Of a DNA stretch of 64,000 nucleotides, positions 46,522 through 55,521 are shown piece by piece. Location of the stretch: contig DAIDKF010000013.1 of assembly GCA_027450185.1 (NCBI GenBank), positions 1 to 64,000 of the forward strand. Reading direction: 5' to 3'. Below the pieces are notes generated by a model. The model was not told where the DNA came from and ran no database searches. It saw nothing but the letters and a program-made list of their open reading frames with translations. This DNA comes from Granulicella sp. Its GTDB lineage: Bacteria; Acidobacteriota; Terriglobia; Terriglobales; Acidobacteriaceae. Both the position numbers and the translations under genes were made by a program. How positions within the stretch are numbered: the stretch's first letter is position 1; each line of letters begins with the position of its first letter.

Positions 46522-47820
46522 ATGACCTTCCGCACCAGAATCCGCAGCCTGTTCCTCTCCGCTGCCATCGCCGTGCCTCTGTTCACCGTTCCCGTCGCCC
46601 AGGCGCACGCCGGCATCTTCGTCTCCGTCGCCATCGCTCCCCCGGCGCTGCCCGTCTATGCCCAGCCCCCGCTCCCCGCGCCCGGCTACCTCTGGACTCC
46701 CGGCTACTGGGCCTATGGTGACGCGGGCTACTACTGGGTTCCCGGCGTCTGGGTCCGTCCTCCCGCCGTCGGCCTGCTCTGGACGCCCGGCTACTGGGGC
46801 CTTGTCGGCGGTTTCTACGGTTGGCACGCCGGCTACTGGGGACCGCACATCGGCTTCTACGGCGGGGTTAACTACGGCTTCGGCTACGGCGGCATCGGCT
46901 TCTGCGGTGGCATGTGGCGCGGCGGCGTCTTCGCCTACAACGGCGCGGTAGCCAACTTCGGTGGTGTCCACGTCACCAACGTCTACGTTGACCGCAGCGT
47001 CGTCGTCAACAACACCATCTACAACGCCAACCACGTCGCCTTCAACGGCCCCGGCGGCATCGACCGCCAGCCCAGCGCCGAAGAGGCCCGCTTCGCCAAC
47101 CAGAACCACACCGCTCCCACCGCCAACCAGTTGCAGCACCAGAACATGGCCGCTCAGGACCGCTCGCAGCTCGCCAGCGTCAACCACGGACGCCCCGGCA
47201 CCACGGCCATCGCCAACAACGCGGCCTACCGCCAGGTCGCACAGCAGCACGCGCAGTCCCAGCCCATCTCCTCGGCTGACCGTCAGGCCGGCCGCGCCTA
47301 CAACCCCAACACCCGCGAGGCCAACCAGAACCAGCGCATCTCCAACGGCCTCCGCTCCGGCCAGATGACCTCCGGCGAAGCCGCCCGGGCCACCGCCACC
47401 CAGTCCCGCATCGACAGCCAGGTCGCTGCCGACCGCGCCGCTAACGGCGGCAAACTCACCGGCCAGCAGCGCCAGCAGATCAACAGCGAGCAGAACGCCG
47501 CCAGCCGCCAGATCTACAACGAAAACCACAACGCCAACACCGTCGCTCCCAATGCTGTCGACAACCGCGAAGCCAACCAGCAGCAGCGCACCGCCCAGGG
47601 CCTGCGCAGCGGCCAGATGACCTCCGCCGAAGCCGCCCGGACCAACTCCAACCAGGCCGGCCTCGACCAGCAGGTCCACAACGACCGCACCTCCAACGGC
47701 GGACCTCTCACCGGACAGCAGCGTCAGCAGGTCAACCAGCAACAAAACAGGAACAGCAGGCAGATCTACAGGCAGAAGCACAACAACCGCACCGCACCGC
47801 GCGCGGGAGACCGTCGCTAG
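46522..47820 (+). CDS. YXWGXW-repeat exported protein with two C-terminal 84-residue repeats
   Basis: 432 residues from ATG 46522 (AAGGAG 8 nt upstream). Signal peptide ~1-30 (AQAHA). Residues ~50-115 carry repeated aromatic motifs (YLWTPGYWAYG, YYWVPGVWV, LLWTPGYWG, HAGYWGPHIG), the YXWGXW family. A Gly/Asn-rich stretch with VYVDRSVVVNN follows, then two copies of an 84-residue Gln/Asn/Arg-rich unit with NGLRSGQMTSGEAAR and LTGQQRQQIN. Likely a periplasmic or surface structural protein; function unknown. A strong stem-loop follows. Confidence 0.85.
   Translation: MTFRTRIRSLFLSAAIAVPLFTVPVAQAHAGIFVSVAIAPPALPVYAQPPLPAPGYLWTPGYWAYGDAGYYWVPGVWVRPPAVGLLWTPGYWGLVGGFYGWHAGYWGPHIGFYGGVNYGFGYGGIGFCGGMWRGGVFAYNGAVANFGGVHVTNVYVDRSVVVNNTIYNANHVAFNGPGGIDRQPSAEEARFANQNHTAPTANQLQHQNMAAQDRSQLASVNHGRPGTTAIANNAAYRQVAQQHAQSQPISSADRQAGRAYNPNTREANQNQRISNGLRSGQMTSGEAARATATQSRIDSQVAADRAANGGKLTGQQRQQINSEQNAASRQIYNENHNANTVAPNAVDNREANQQQRTAQGLRSGQMTSAEAARTNSNQAGLDQQVHNDRTSNGGPLTGQQRQQVNQQQNRNSRQIYRQKHNNRTAPRAGDRR
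47317..47793 (+). repeat. Tandem 252-bp coding repeats
   Basis: Repeat 1 starts at 47317 and repeat 2 at 47569, 252 nt (84 codons) apart and in frame. Both encode EANQ.QR....GLRSGQMTS.EAAR.. and LTGQQRQQ.N. The second copy is shorter at its end. Confidence 0.8.
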
Positions 47821-47840
47821 ACCAATCCATCCATAGCACG

Positions 47841-47870
47841 GGAACGGCTGGCTAAAGAGCCAGCCGTTCC
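47841..47870. terminator. Bidirectional stem-loop terminator
   Basis: A perfect 13-bp stem GGAACGGCTGGCT (47841-47853) / AGCCAGCCGTTCC (47858-47870) with loop AAAG, followed by CTTTG. It lies between the convergent YXWGXW and SDR genes. Confidence 0.85.
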
Positions 47871-47893
47871 CTTTGCGGCCGTCGGCAAAGCCT

Positions 47894-48784
47894 TCAGTAG
47901 GTCATCTTCTCCAGGTCCTCGATCAACCCTGGGCCATTCGGCCTCCAGCCCAGCGCCTTCCGCGTCCACTCACTAGAAGCCGGCATGTCCATCGACGCCG
48001 CGTGTCCGAAGAATGCGCCGAAGTGCTCACCCGCCTTCTCCGCCGGAATCGACTCCACCGGCACGTTCAACCCCCTGCCAATCGCCTCCGCGATCTCCCG
48101 CAGCGGCACGCCTTCTTCCTCCACCGCGTGATATGTCGTCACGCCCGGGCCCGTCTTCTCCACCGCCAGCCGGTACAGGAGCGCCACATCCTTCAGCGGG
48201 CCCGCAGCCCAGCGGTTCTTTCCTTCGTCGACGTATGCCGAAACACCTTTTCCGCGCGCCATGGCAATCATCCACGTCACCAGGCCCTGCTTGCGCGTGT
48301 CATGCACCTGCGGCAGGCGCACAATCCCCACACGCACACCCCTCTCCGCAAATGCCTTCGCCGCCTGCTCCGGCCTCCGCGGCATCACGGCCGACTCTGC
48401 CGGTGGATCGCTCTCCTTGCGCACCTGCCCCGGCGCGCCCGACGTGATCCCGATCCCCGACGTAACCACCAGCAGCTTGCCCGGCTCCAACGCCGTCCCC
48501 AGCGCCTCGATCGCCCGGATCTCGTCTGCCGCGTTCTTCGCAAACTTCTCCATCTCGCCATGGTTGAACGCCAGGTTCACCACCGCATCCATCCCCGCCG
48601 CTCCCTTGCGCAGGCAATCCAGGTCCTCAATATCTCCGCGCAGCACCTCCGCTCCAGCCGCCTTCAACTGTTCCTCGCCGGCATCGCTGCGCGTAAGCCC
48701 GCGCACCTGGTGCCCGGCAGCGATCAGTTCCTTCACCAGCTCCGTCCCGATAAATCCCGTAGAACCCGTCACGAATACACGCAT
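47894..48784 (-). CDS. NAD(P)-binding SDR/epimerase-like protein
   Basis: 296 residues from ATG 48784, chosen because GGAGG lies 6 nt upstream; the ATG at 48790 directly abuts it. Atypical SDR: MRVFVTGSTGFIGTELVKELI, then AEVLRGDIEDLDCL, VVNLAFNHGEM, and VVTSGIGITSG. The Tyr/Lys active-site pair is not obvious, so it may be a binding-only or NmrA-like member. Divergent from tetR and probably controlled by it through the shared palindromes. Confidence 0.87.
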   Translation of the reverse strand: MRVFVTGSTGFIGTELVKELIAAGHQVRGLTRSDAGEEQLKAAGAEVLRGDIEDLDCLRKGAAGMDAVVNLAFNHGEMEKFAKNAADEIRAIEALGTALEPGKLLVVTSGIGITSGAPGQVRKESDPPAESAVMPRRPEQAAKAFAERGVRVGIVRLPQVHDTRKQGLVTWMIAMARGKGVSAYVDEGKNRWAAGPLKDVALLYRLAVEKTGPGVTTYHAVEEEGVPLREIAEAIGRGLNVPVESIPAEKAGEHFGAFFGHAASMDMPASSEWTRKALGWRPNGPGLIEDLEKMTY

Positions 48785-48860
48785 ACTCATCCTCCACTCG
48801 GTGTGGACGCCCTCTCATAAAGGTCGCGTCGAATTTGCTTCCGCATCCCCGCACGTCAAA

Positions 48861-48903
48861 ACGGAGACAGTCTCCGTATATAGATAAACGGAGATGCCCT
48901 CCG
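48861..48903. promoter_or_regulatory. Paired operators between SDR and tetR
   Basis: ACGGAGAC-a-GTCTCCGT is a perfect 17-bp dyad at 48861-48877. A weaker copy CGGAG-atgcc-CTCCG lies at 48889-48903. Both are in the 148-nt divergent intergenic region, as expected for TetR binding sites that control both genes. Confidence 0.6.
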
Positions 48904-48932
48904 GTTGCAAGAACTTTCGGTAAACTCCCCTT

Positions 48933-49541
48933 ATGCCGAAATCCAAGCTTCCGCCGCCTCGCAAGCCGCGCGCCGACGCCCAGCGCAACCACGAGCGCAT
49001 CCTCGAGGTGGCCAAGCAGATCTTCACCCGCGACGGTGCCGCCGCCAGCCTCGACGACATCGCCCGCAACGCCGCCATCGGCCCCGGCACCCTCTACCGT
49101 CACTTCCCCACGCGTGAAGCTCTCATCGAGGCCGTCTACCGCAGCGAAGTCGCAAAGCTCGCCGCCGCTCAGGAGCGCTTCGCCACTACTCTTCCGCCGC
49201 TCGAAGCCCTGCGCGCCTGGATGCTCCTCTTCATCGACCACGTCGCCGCCAAGACCCTGATCATCGCCGCCATGGAGACCGTCCCCGGAGGCTCCGCTCG
49301 TCTCATGGAAGGCTCCCGCTCGCTCATCCACTCTGCCTTCACCGCGTCCGTCAAAGCCGCTATCGCCAGCGGCGATCTCCGCCCTGACACCAACCCCGAC
49401 GACTTTATCCGCGCCCTCATCGGCGTCTTCCACACCACCGCCATCCCCGGCTGGGAACCCAGCGCCCGCCGCCTCGTCGACATCCTCATCGCAGGCTCGC
49501 GCTGCACTCCCAAACGAACTCCTGCGCCGCAGCGGCCCTGA
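48933..49541 (+). CDS. TetR-family transcriptional regulator
   Basis: 202 residues. HTH at ~20-65: NHERILEVAKQIFTRDGAAASLDDIARNAAIGPGTLYRHFPTREALIEAVY. The ligand domain follows, with the SBP-like FIDHVAAKTLIIAAMETVPGGSARL stretch common in this group. It likely represses the divergent SDR and itself. TAAACT lies 6 nt before the ATG and no ribosome site is visible. Confidence 0.92.
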   Translation: MPKSKLPPPRKPRADAQRNHERILEVAKQIFTRDGAAASLDDIARNAAIGPGTLYRHFPTREALIEAVYRSEVAKLAAAQERFATTLPPLEALRAWMLLFIDHVAAKTLIIAAMETVPGGSARLMEGSRSLIHSAFTASVKAAIASGDLRPDTNPDDFIRALIGVFHTTAIPGWEPSARRLVDILIAGSRCTPKRTPAPQRP

Positions 49542-49638
49542 TCGCAACAGGCTGAACCACCTGCACGCAGAGGAGATCGAGCACGCGCAGCTCGGCCGCT
49601 GTTCCAACGCTCCGTTCCGATCCTCTACACTTTGCTCT

Positions 49639-50499
49639 ATGCTCTCCACCGCCGCCCGCGCCCGTCTCACCGTCGTTCTGGTCAACGCGCGCAACCCCTC
49701 GAACATCGGTGCCGCGGCCCGCGCCATGCAGGACTTCGGCTTCTCCGACCTGCGCATCGCCAACGACTTCGCCGCGCCCTTTGAAGCCGCCCAACTCGAG
49801 GCGCTTCAGCCCGGCAACCCCGCCGCCGTCGCCGCCCACGACGTCATGCGCAACGCCCGCCGCTTCGACACCCTCCCCGCCGCCATCGCCGACTGCGCCC
49901 TCGTCGTCGCCACCACTGCCATCGGCCAGCGCCAGCTCAAGCACCCCATCCTCACCCTCCAGCAAGCCGCCCCCCTCATCCTCCACGCCCTCGGCACTCC
50001 CGCTGCCTCACCCCTCACCTCTGAGACACTGCCCTGCGACAGTCCCCGACACCCCACCCGGGTCGCCCTCCTCTTCGGCTCCGAAAAGACCGGCCTCACC
50101 AACGACCAGCTCTCCCATGCCACCCTCCTCACCACCATCCCCATGTACTCCCCGGAGGGCGAGCGCCATCTCTCCATGAACCTCGGCCAATCCGTCGCCG
50201 TCTGCCTCTACGAGCTCACCCGCGACGGCCTCGAATCCTCCATCGCAATCCCACCCCTCCACGAAGCCCCCGCCACCGCCGACGACCGTGAGCGCCTCAC
50301 CCAGCTCCTCCTCGACCTCCTCCACGCCACCGGCTACTCCCGCCGCTTCCCCGCCAACGCCTCTGAGCCGCTCGTCCGCCAGCTCATCCACCAGCTCGCC
50401 GCCCCCCACCACGAAGGCATGACCCACCGCCAGGCCGAGACCCTGATGGGCATCCTCCGCCAGGTCCTCTGGCACGCTCGCAACGAGACCAGCGCCTGA
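49639..50499 (+). CDS. SpoU/TrmH-family RNA methyltransferase (TrmJ-like)
   Basis: 286 residues. Knotted SPOUT fold: VVLVNARNPSNIGAAARAMQDFGF (motif 1, with the Asn/Arg pair), LLFGSEKTGLTNDQL (motif 2), and MNLGQSVAVCLYEL (motif 3, the SAM-binding knot). A C-terminal helical extension of ~75 residues is as in TrmJ, which methylates the 2'-O of tRNA position 32. The exact target is inferred. TACACT lies 7 nt before the ATG, without a ribosome site. Confidence 0.9.
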   Translation: MLSTAARARLTVVLVNARNPSNIGAAARAMQDFGFSDLRIANDFAAPFEAAQLEALQPGNPAAVAAHDVMRNARRFDTLPAAIADCALVVATTAIGQRQLKHPILTLQQAAPLILHALGTPAASPLTSETLPCDSPRHPTRVALLFGSEKTGLTNDQLSHATLLTTIPMYSPEGERHLSMNLGQSVAVCLYELTRDGLESSIAIPPLHEAPATADDRERLTQLLLDLLHATGYSRRFPANASEPLVRQLIHQLAAPHHEGMTHRQAETLMGILRQVLWHARNETSA

Positions 50500-50694
50500 C
50501 CCTCCGCCTGACCCTCCACCCCCTCACTCCTCCTCTCGTCCGGAACCGCTCTTTTGCCGCGCAATCGATAGACCCTCCGCCCTCTCCTCCCAAAACCCTG
50601 CTGAGAGTGTCCTTGCGCAACCCAATATTGCGTTGAGAGTGCACTGAAACTCACACGGAAAACGCCTCAACCCCAGCCCGATAGAATAGACCCT

Positions 50695-53571
50695 GTGGCC
50701 GATCTGCTTGCAAACATGAACCCCCAGCAGCGCGAGGGAATCCTCGCCGTCGACGGCCCCGTGCTTCTGCTCGCCGGCGCCGGCAGCGGCAAAACCCGCG
50801 TCATCACTCACCGAATCGCCTACCTCATCGAAGAGCGCGGCGTCTCTCCTGACAACATTCTGGCCGTCACCTTCACCAACAAGGCCGCCACAGAGATGGG
50901 CGAGCGCGTCGAAAAGATCCTCGGCCACAGCACCCTCGCCCAACCCACCATCGCCACCTTCCACAGCTTCTGCGTACGCGTCCTCCGCCGCGATATCGAG
51001 GCTCTACGTGTTGGCAACACAGGACTTACACGCACCTTCGCCATCTACGACGAAACCGACCAGCAAGCCGTCATCAAACAGGCCCTCAAGCGCTTATCCC
51101 TTGACGACAAAGCACTTAAGCCCCGCATTGCCCTCGGCCGCATCTCCTGGGCCAAGAACCACATGATCGACCCCCAGGAGTACTTCCTTGCCAGCACCAA
51201 CCCCATGGAAGAGAAGATCGCCCACATCTTCGAGATATACAAGAAGGAGCTGGCCAAGGCTAACGCATTGGATTTCGACGACTTACTGCTCGAAACCGTC
51301 CGCCTGTTGAAGTCCTCCAGCGAGGTCCGCGAGCGTTACAACCGCCGCTACAAGTACCTCTTGATCGACGAATATCAGGACACAAACCGCCCCCAGTACG
51401 AACTCATGAAGCTGCTCGGCAAACACGGCAACGTCTGCGTCGTCGGCGATGAAGACCAGTCCATCTACAGTTGGCGAGGCGCGGATATCCGCAATATCCT
51501 TGAGTTTGAGAAGGATTTTCCCGCCGCACGCACCATCCGCCTCGAGCAAAACTACCGCTCCACGCAGATCATCCTCGAAGGTGCGTCAGCCGTCGTTGCG
51601 CAAAACACACAGCGAAAGGGCAAAAACCTCTTCACCACCCGTCAGGGCGGCTCGCTCATCGGCTACTACGAGGCCCCCGACGGCGAAAACGAAGCCCTCT
51701 TCATCGCCGACCGTATCGCCAAATACTTCCGCGAGGTCTCCGCCGGCACCGACAATCCGGCCGAAACTCCGCGCTGCGCCGTGCTCTACCGCACCAACTC
51801 GCAGTCGCGGCTCGTCGAAGAGGCCCTGCGCCGCTATCAAATCAAGTACCACATGGTCGGCGGCTTCAGCTTTTACGACCGCGCCGAGGTCAAAGACATC
51901 CTTTCCTACCTCAAGCTGGTGCAAAACCCGCACGACTCCATCGCTCTGGGCCGCGTGGTGAACGCGCCGCCGCGCGGCATCGGCAAGACCACCATGGACA
52001 CTATTGAGCGCATTGCGCTTACAACCGGGATAAGCTCCTGGGACGCCACCTCTCGCGCCCTCGACGAGAAGCTGCTCCCGCCCCGTGCCCTCGCCGCCCT
52101 CAGCAACTTCCGCAAGCTCATCGAAGACGCCCGCGCCATGCTCGGCCCCGATTTCGCCGCCAGCCTCAGCCGCGGCGGCGCCACCGAAGCCGCCGCGCAC
52201 ACCTTGATCGACAACGAGTTCGCCGACTCCGCAATCATCAGCCTTGAACCGCCTGCTGACGACGATACCGCGAACTTCGACTTCGGCTTTGCCGCAAACC
52301 AGCAACCACTCGAGCAGACTCCGCTCTCCATCGCGGCCAACGACGCAGGCGCTGACTTCGACACCAGCTTCAACTTTGGCTTCGACTTTGGCCCCAGCGA
52401 AGAGATCAGCACCATCGCCCCTGAAAACGCCCGCATCGAAGAACCGCCCTCCGCCGCCGTCAGCTTCAATCCTTTCGCGCCCGCCCCCCTCAAGCGAAAC
52501 GCCCACGATGCCACCCGCGCCCGCCTGGACCGCATCGTAGCAGCGCAGGCAGGCGACCACGACACAGCCAATCAGGAGGACGCGCGGGCTTTTCGCAAGC
52601 CCGGCGGCCCGGCGACCCTGCCCGAACTCATCAAGTTTCTCAACGACCGCTCCGGCTACATTCGTGCCCTTGAAGATGAAGCCACCCCGGAGAGCTTCTC
52701 CCGTATCGAGAACCTCAAGGAACTCGCCAACGCCGCTCAAGATGCCACCTCTCGCGGAGAGACGCTCGCCGAATTTCTCGATCACGCCGCCCTGGTCTCC
52801 GATGCGGACTCCTACTCCGCCGAGGCGCGCGTCACGCTGATGACCCTGCACGCCGCCAAGGGTCTTGAGTTTCCACTGGTCTTTCTCGCCGGCATGGAAG
52901 AGGGCCTCTTCCCCCACTCGCGCACGCTGCAGGACCCCACGCAGATGGAGGAGGAGCGCCGCCTCTGCTACGTCGGCATGACCCGCGCCATGGACACGCT
53001 CATCATGACGCGCGCGCGCTATCGCCGCCGCTACGGCAACGACAGCCCCGAGTCCTCGATGCCCTCGCGCTTCCTCGAAGAGGTGCCCTCGCGGCTCATC
53101 GAAGATCTCTCCCCCGCCAGCTACGGCAGCTCCTACGCAACGCCCTATCCGCAACGTGGCAAGCGCCCCGGCGACGGCAACGACTTCAGCAACGAACGTC
53201 ATTACTCCTACGAAGATGAGTCGCAGGACCCCGGCAACGGTCCAAAGTCCTACGCAGCGCAACGCTTTGGCTCCGTCAGACGCGGCACCGGCAGCGGCCC
53301 CCTGGACAACACCGCCGCCTTCTTCGGCAAGCGCGGAGCCTTCGGCAAAGCCTCCGTACCAAACTTCAAAGGCTCTCCCCTCATGGACGTTTCCGTACCC
53401 ACCGGCCGCACCGGCCTCGGCAAAGGAGCACGTGTCCGCCACCCGAAGTACGGCGAGGGCATCGTCTTTGCCCGCGAAGGCAACGGCGAAGATGCCAAGC
53501 TTACCGTACAATTTAGGAGTCACGGCATGAAGAAGCTGGTCGAGAAGTTCGCCCAGCTCGAACGGCTCTAA
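50695..53571 (+). CDS. UvrD/PcrA-type ATP-dependent DNA helicase with large low-complexity insertion
   Basis: 958 residues, GTG start, against ~720-770 for PcrA. Motifs in order: GAGSGKT (~27), AVTFTNKAA, DEYQDTN (~225), GDEDQSIYSWRGAD, EQNYRST, TLHAAKGLEF (~717), and EERRLCYVGMTRA. An acidic insertion at ~485-640 repeats FDFGF/FNFGFDFG and interrupts the region before the ENLKELA helix. The C-terminus holds VRHPKYGEGIV, the PcrA RNA-polymerase-binding Tudor-like domain. Works in repair and replication restart. TAGAAT lies 7 nt before the GTG. Confidence 0.93.
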   Translation: MADLLANMNPQQREGILAVDGPVLLLAGAGSGKTRVITHRIAYLIEERGVSPDNILAVTFTNKAATEMGERVEKILGHSTLAQPTIATFHSFCVRVLRRDIEALRVGNTGLTRTFAIYDETDQQAVIKQALKRLSLDDKALKPRIALGRISWAKNHMIDPQEYFLASTNPMEEKIAHIFEIYKKELAKANALDFDDLLLETVRLLKSSSEVRERYNRRYKYLLIDEYQDTNRPQYELMKLLGKHGNVCVVGDEDQSIYSWRGADIRNILEFEKDFPAARTIRLEQNYRSTQIILEGASAVVAQNTQRKGKNLFTTRQGGSLIGYYEAPDGENEALFIADRIAKYFREVSAGTDNPAETPRCAVLYRTNSQSRLVEEALRRYQIKYHMVGGFSFYDRAEVKDILSYLKLVQNPHDSIALGRVVNAPPRGIGKTTMDTIERIALTTGISSWDATSRALDEKLLPPRALAALSNFRKLIEDARAMLGPDFAASLSRGGATEAAAHTLIDNEFADSAIISLEPPADDDTANFDFGFAANQQPLEQTPLSIAANDAGADFDTSFNFGFDFGPSEEISTIAPENARIEEPPSAAVSFNPFAPAPLKRNAHDATRARLDRIVAAQAGDHDTANQEDARAFRKPGGPATLPELIKFLNDRSGYIRALEDEATPESFSRIENLKELANAAQDATSRGETLAEFLDHAALVSDADSYSAEARVTLMTLHAAKGLEFPLVFLAGMEEGLFPHSRTLQDPTQMEEERRLCYVGMTRAMDTLIMTRARYRRRYGNDSPESSMPSRFLEEVPSRLIEDLSPASYGSSYATPYPQRGKRPGDGNDFSNERHYSYEDESQDPGNGPKSYAAQRFGSVRRGTGSGPLDNTAAFFGKRGAFGKASVPNFKGSPLMDVSVPTGRTGLGKGARVRHPKYGEGIVFAREGNGEDAKLTVQFRSHGMKKLVEKFAQLERL

Positions 53572-53637
53572 CCCAGCCTGCTCGCCTGTAGGCCGGCGGC
53601 GCCGAACACATATTCAAGTACAGAGAGAAGACACAGT

Positions 53638-53793
53638 ATGGCAGACACCTCCAGCATCACCGACAAAATCGAGCGCAAGAAGGTCAAGCGCGCCGCACGC
53701 AAAGCCGCCGCCCCCAAGGGTCCCCGCACCGGAGCCCGTGGCGAGAACAAGGCCAAGATCAAGAAGGCCGCTCGCGGCCAGACCAAGCGCTAG
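53638..53793 (+). CDS. Small basic protein of 51 residues
   Basis: ATG 53638 to TAG 53793, with AGAGAAG upstream. It begins MADTSSITDKIERKKVKRAAR, then AAAPKGPRTGARGENKAKIKK and ends ARGQTKR. Very Lys/Arg/Ala-rich and without hydrophobic core, it resembles the basic tails of the histone-like gene in this window or a small ribosome- or nucleoid-associated protein. Codon choice (C/G endings) is like real genes. It lies 66 nt after the helicase gene. No family recognised. Confidence 0.6.
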   Translation: MADTSSITDKIERKKVKRAARKAAAPKGPRTGARGENKAKIKKAARGQTKR

Positions 53794-53937
53794 TCCAACC
53801 CGCATCAGCAACGGCGAGCGGAGCACCTCCGTTCGCCGTTATTTTCCTCCTGCTTCCAGCGAATCCGTCGCGCCCTCGCCAGCCAGCCTCCTCCCGCATA
53901 CAATCGTTGCTATTCGAATCATCTTCTACGACGAGGC

Positions 53938-55494
53938 ATGAGCATTCTGGCACGACAAATCTTCGCCACCAAGTCCATTGACAAGCTCATCTCCGACTCC
54001 GAGATGCCCGAGACGGCCCTCAAGAAGACCCTTGGCCCGCTCTCGCTCACCGCTCTCGGCATCGGTGCCGTCATCGGTTCGGGAATCTTCACCGTGATCG
54101 GCACCGCCATCGCCGGCGAAAAGTTTGACACCACCTCCATCCTCCACGCGCCCGTGGCGGACTACATCATCCACCACTCTGCACTCGCCGGCCGCCCCGG
54201 AGCCGGTCCGGCCCTGGCCCTCTCCCTGGTCCTGGTCGCGATCATCTGTGCTCTCACCGGCCTCTGCTACGCCGAACTCGCCAGCATGATCCCCATCGCC
54301 GGCTCCGCCTACACCTACACCTACGCCACCATGGGCGAGCTCATCGCGTGGATCATCGGCTGGGACCTCATCCTTGAGTACGCTGGCTCCAACATGAGCG
54401 TCAGTGTCGGTTTCGCCGCCCACATCGTCGATCTGCTGGACTGGTTCGGCATCCATCCCACCGCCAAATGGATCTCCCCGGCCTTCCTTCCCGGCGGCCT
54501 GCAAGACCTCAGTTCCAACTGGATCTATCAGCCCGGCTGGCACTTCGGCTTCAATATCCCGGCCTTCCTCATTGTTCTGCTGCTCACCGTCGTTCTGGTC
54601 CGTGGCATCCGCGAGTCCGCCCGCACCAACAACATCATGGTGCTGGTCAAACTCGCCGCCATTCTCATCTTCCTCTTCGCCGGGGCGCAGTTCATCAAGC
54701 CCGCCCTGTACCACCCTTTCGCTCCTAATGGCTGGTCGGGCATTCTCACCGGCGGCTCCATCATCTTTTTCACCTACATCGGTTTCGACTCTGTCTCCAC
54801 AGCCGCCGAGGAGTGCCGCAACCCCCAGCGCGACCTCCCCATCGGCATCATTGCGACCCTCATCGTCTGCACCGTCCTCTACATCGGAGTCGCCGTCGTA
54901 CTCACCGGCCTCGTCCCCTGGCAGAGCATGGTGGATGACGCGGCCCCCGTAGTCAACGCGCTCAAAAAACTCTCCATCCTTCCGGGCGGCCACTCCCTCC
55001 ACTGGGTCCGTCTCTTCGTCCTCATCGGCGCCATCACGGGCATGATCTCTTCCATCCTCGTCTTCCAGCTCGGCCAGTCCCGCGTCTGGTTCGCCATGTC
55101 CCGCGACGGCCTGCTGCCCGGCTTCTTCTCCCGCGTCAGCCGCAGATACCGTACCCCGGCCATCGCCACCTGGGTCGCGGGCATCGTCGTCGCCATCCCC
55201 GCGGGCCTCTTCGACATCGGCACCCTCACCGACCTCTCCAACATCGGCACCCTCTTCGCCTTCGCCCTGGTCTCCATCGGCGTTATTGTCCTGCGCTATA
55301 AGGACCCCGACCGGCACCGCAGCTTCCGCGTTCCCTTCGGCCCCGTCATCCCCAGCCTCAGCGTGCTCTTCTGTATCCTCCTGATGGCCGGCCTGCCCAT
55401 CATCACCTGGCTCCGCTTCTTTGTCTGGCTCTCCATCGGCCTGGTCATCTACCTCTTCTACAGCCGCAAACGCAGCGAGTTTTTCAAAGGCTGA
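53938..55494 (+). CDS. APC-family amino acid permease (CAT-like)
   Basis: 518 residues, 12 or more membrane helices. Starts with LGPLSLTALGIGAVIGSGIFTVIG, the helix-1 signature; then CYAELASMIPIAGSAYTYTY and IIFFTYIGFDSVSTAAEE. The extra extracellular loop (~80-105, HHSALAGRPGAGP) is typical of the cationic amino acid transporter-like YfnA group. Probable substrates are amino acids; which is unknown. GAGG lies just upstream of the ATG. Confidence 0.92.
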   Translation: MSILARQIFATKSIDKLISDSEMPETALKKTLGPLSLTALGIGAVIGSGIFTVIGTAIAGEKFDTTSILHAPVADYIIHHSALAGRPGAGPALALSLVLVAIICALTGLCYAELASMIPIAGSAYTYTYATMGELIAWIIGWDLILEYAGSNMSVSVGFAAHIVDLLDWFGIHPTAKWISPAFLPGGLQDLSSNWIYQPGWHFGFNIPAFLIVLLLTVVLVRGIRESARTNNIMVLVKLAAILIFLFAGAQFIKPALYHPFAPNGWSGILTGGSIIFFTYIGFDSVSTAAEECRNPQRDLPIGIIATLIVCTVLYIGVAVVLTGLVPWQSMVDDAAPVVNALKKLSILPGGHSLHWVRLFVLIGAITGMISSILVFQLGQSRVWFAMSRDGLLPGFFSRVSRRYRTPAIATWVAGIVVAIPAGLFDIGTLTDLSNIGTLFAFALVSIGVIVLRYKDPDRHRSFRVPFGPVIPSLSVLFCILLMAGLPIITWLRFFVWLSIGLVIYLFYSRKRSEFFKG

Positions 55495-55521
55495 ACCCTC
55501 CCCTGCTCGAAAGCCTGAACC

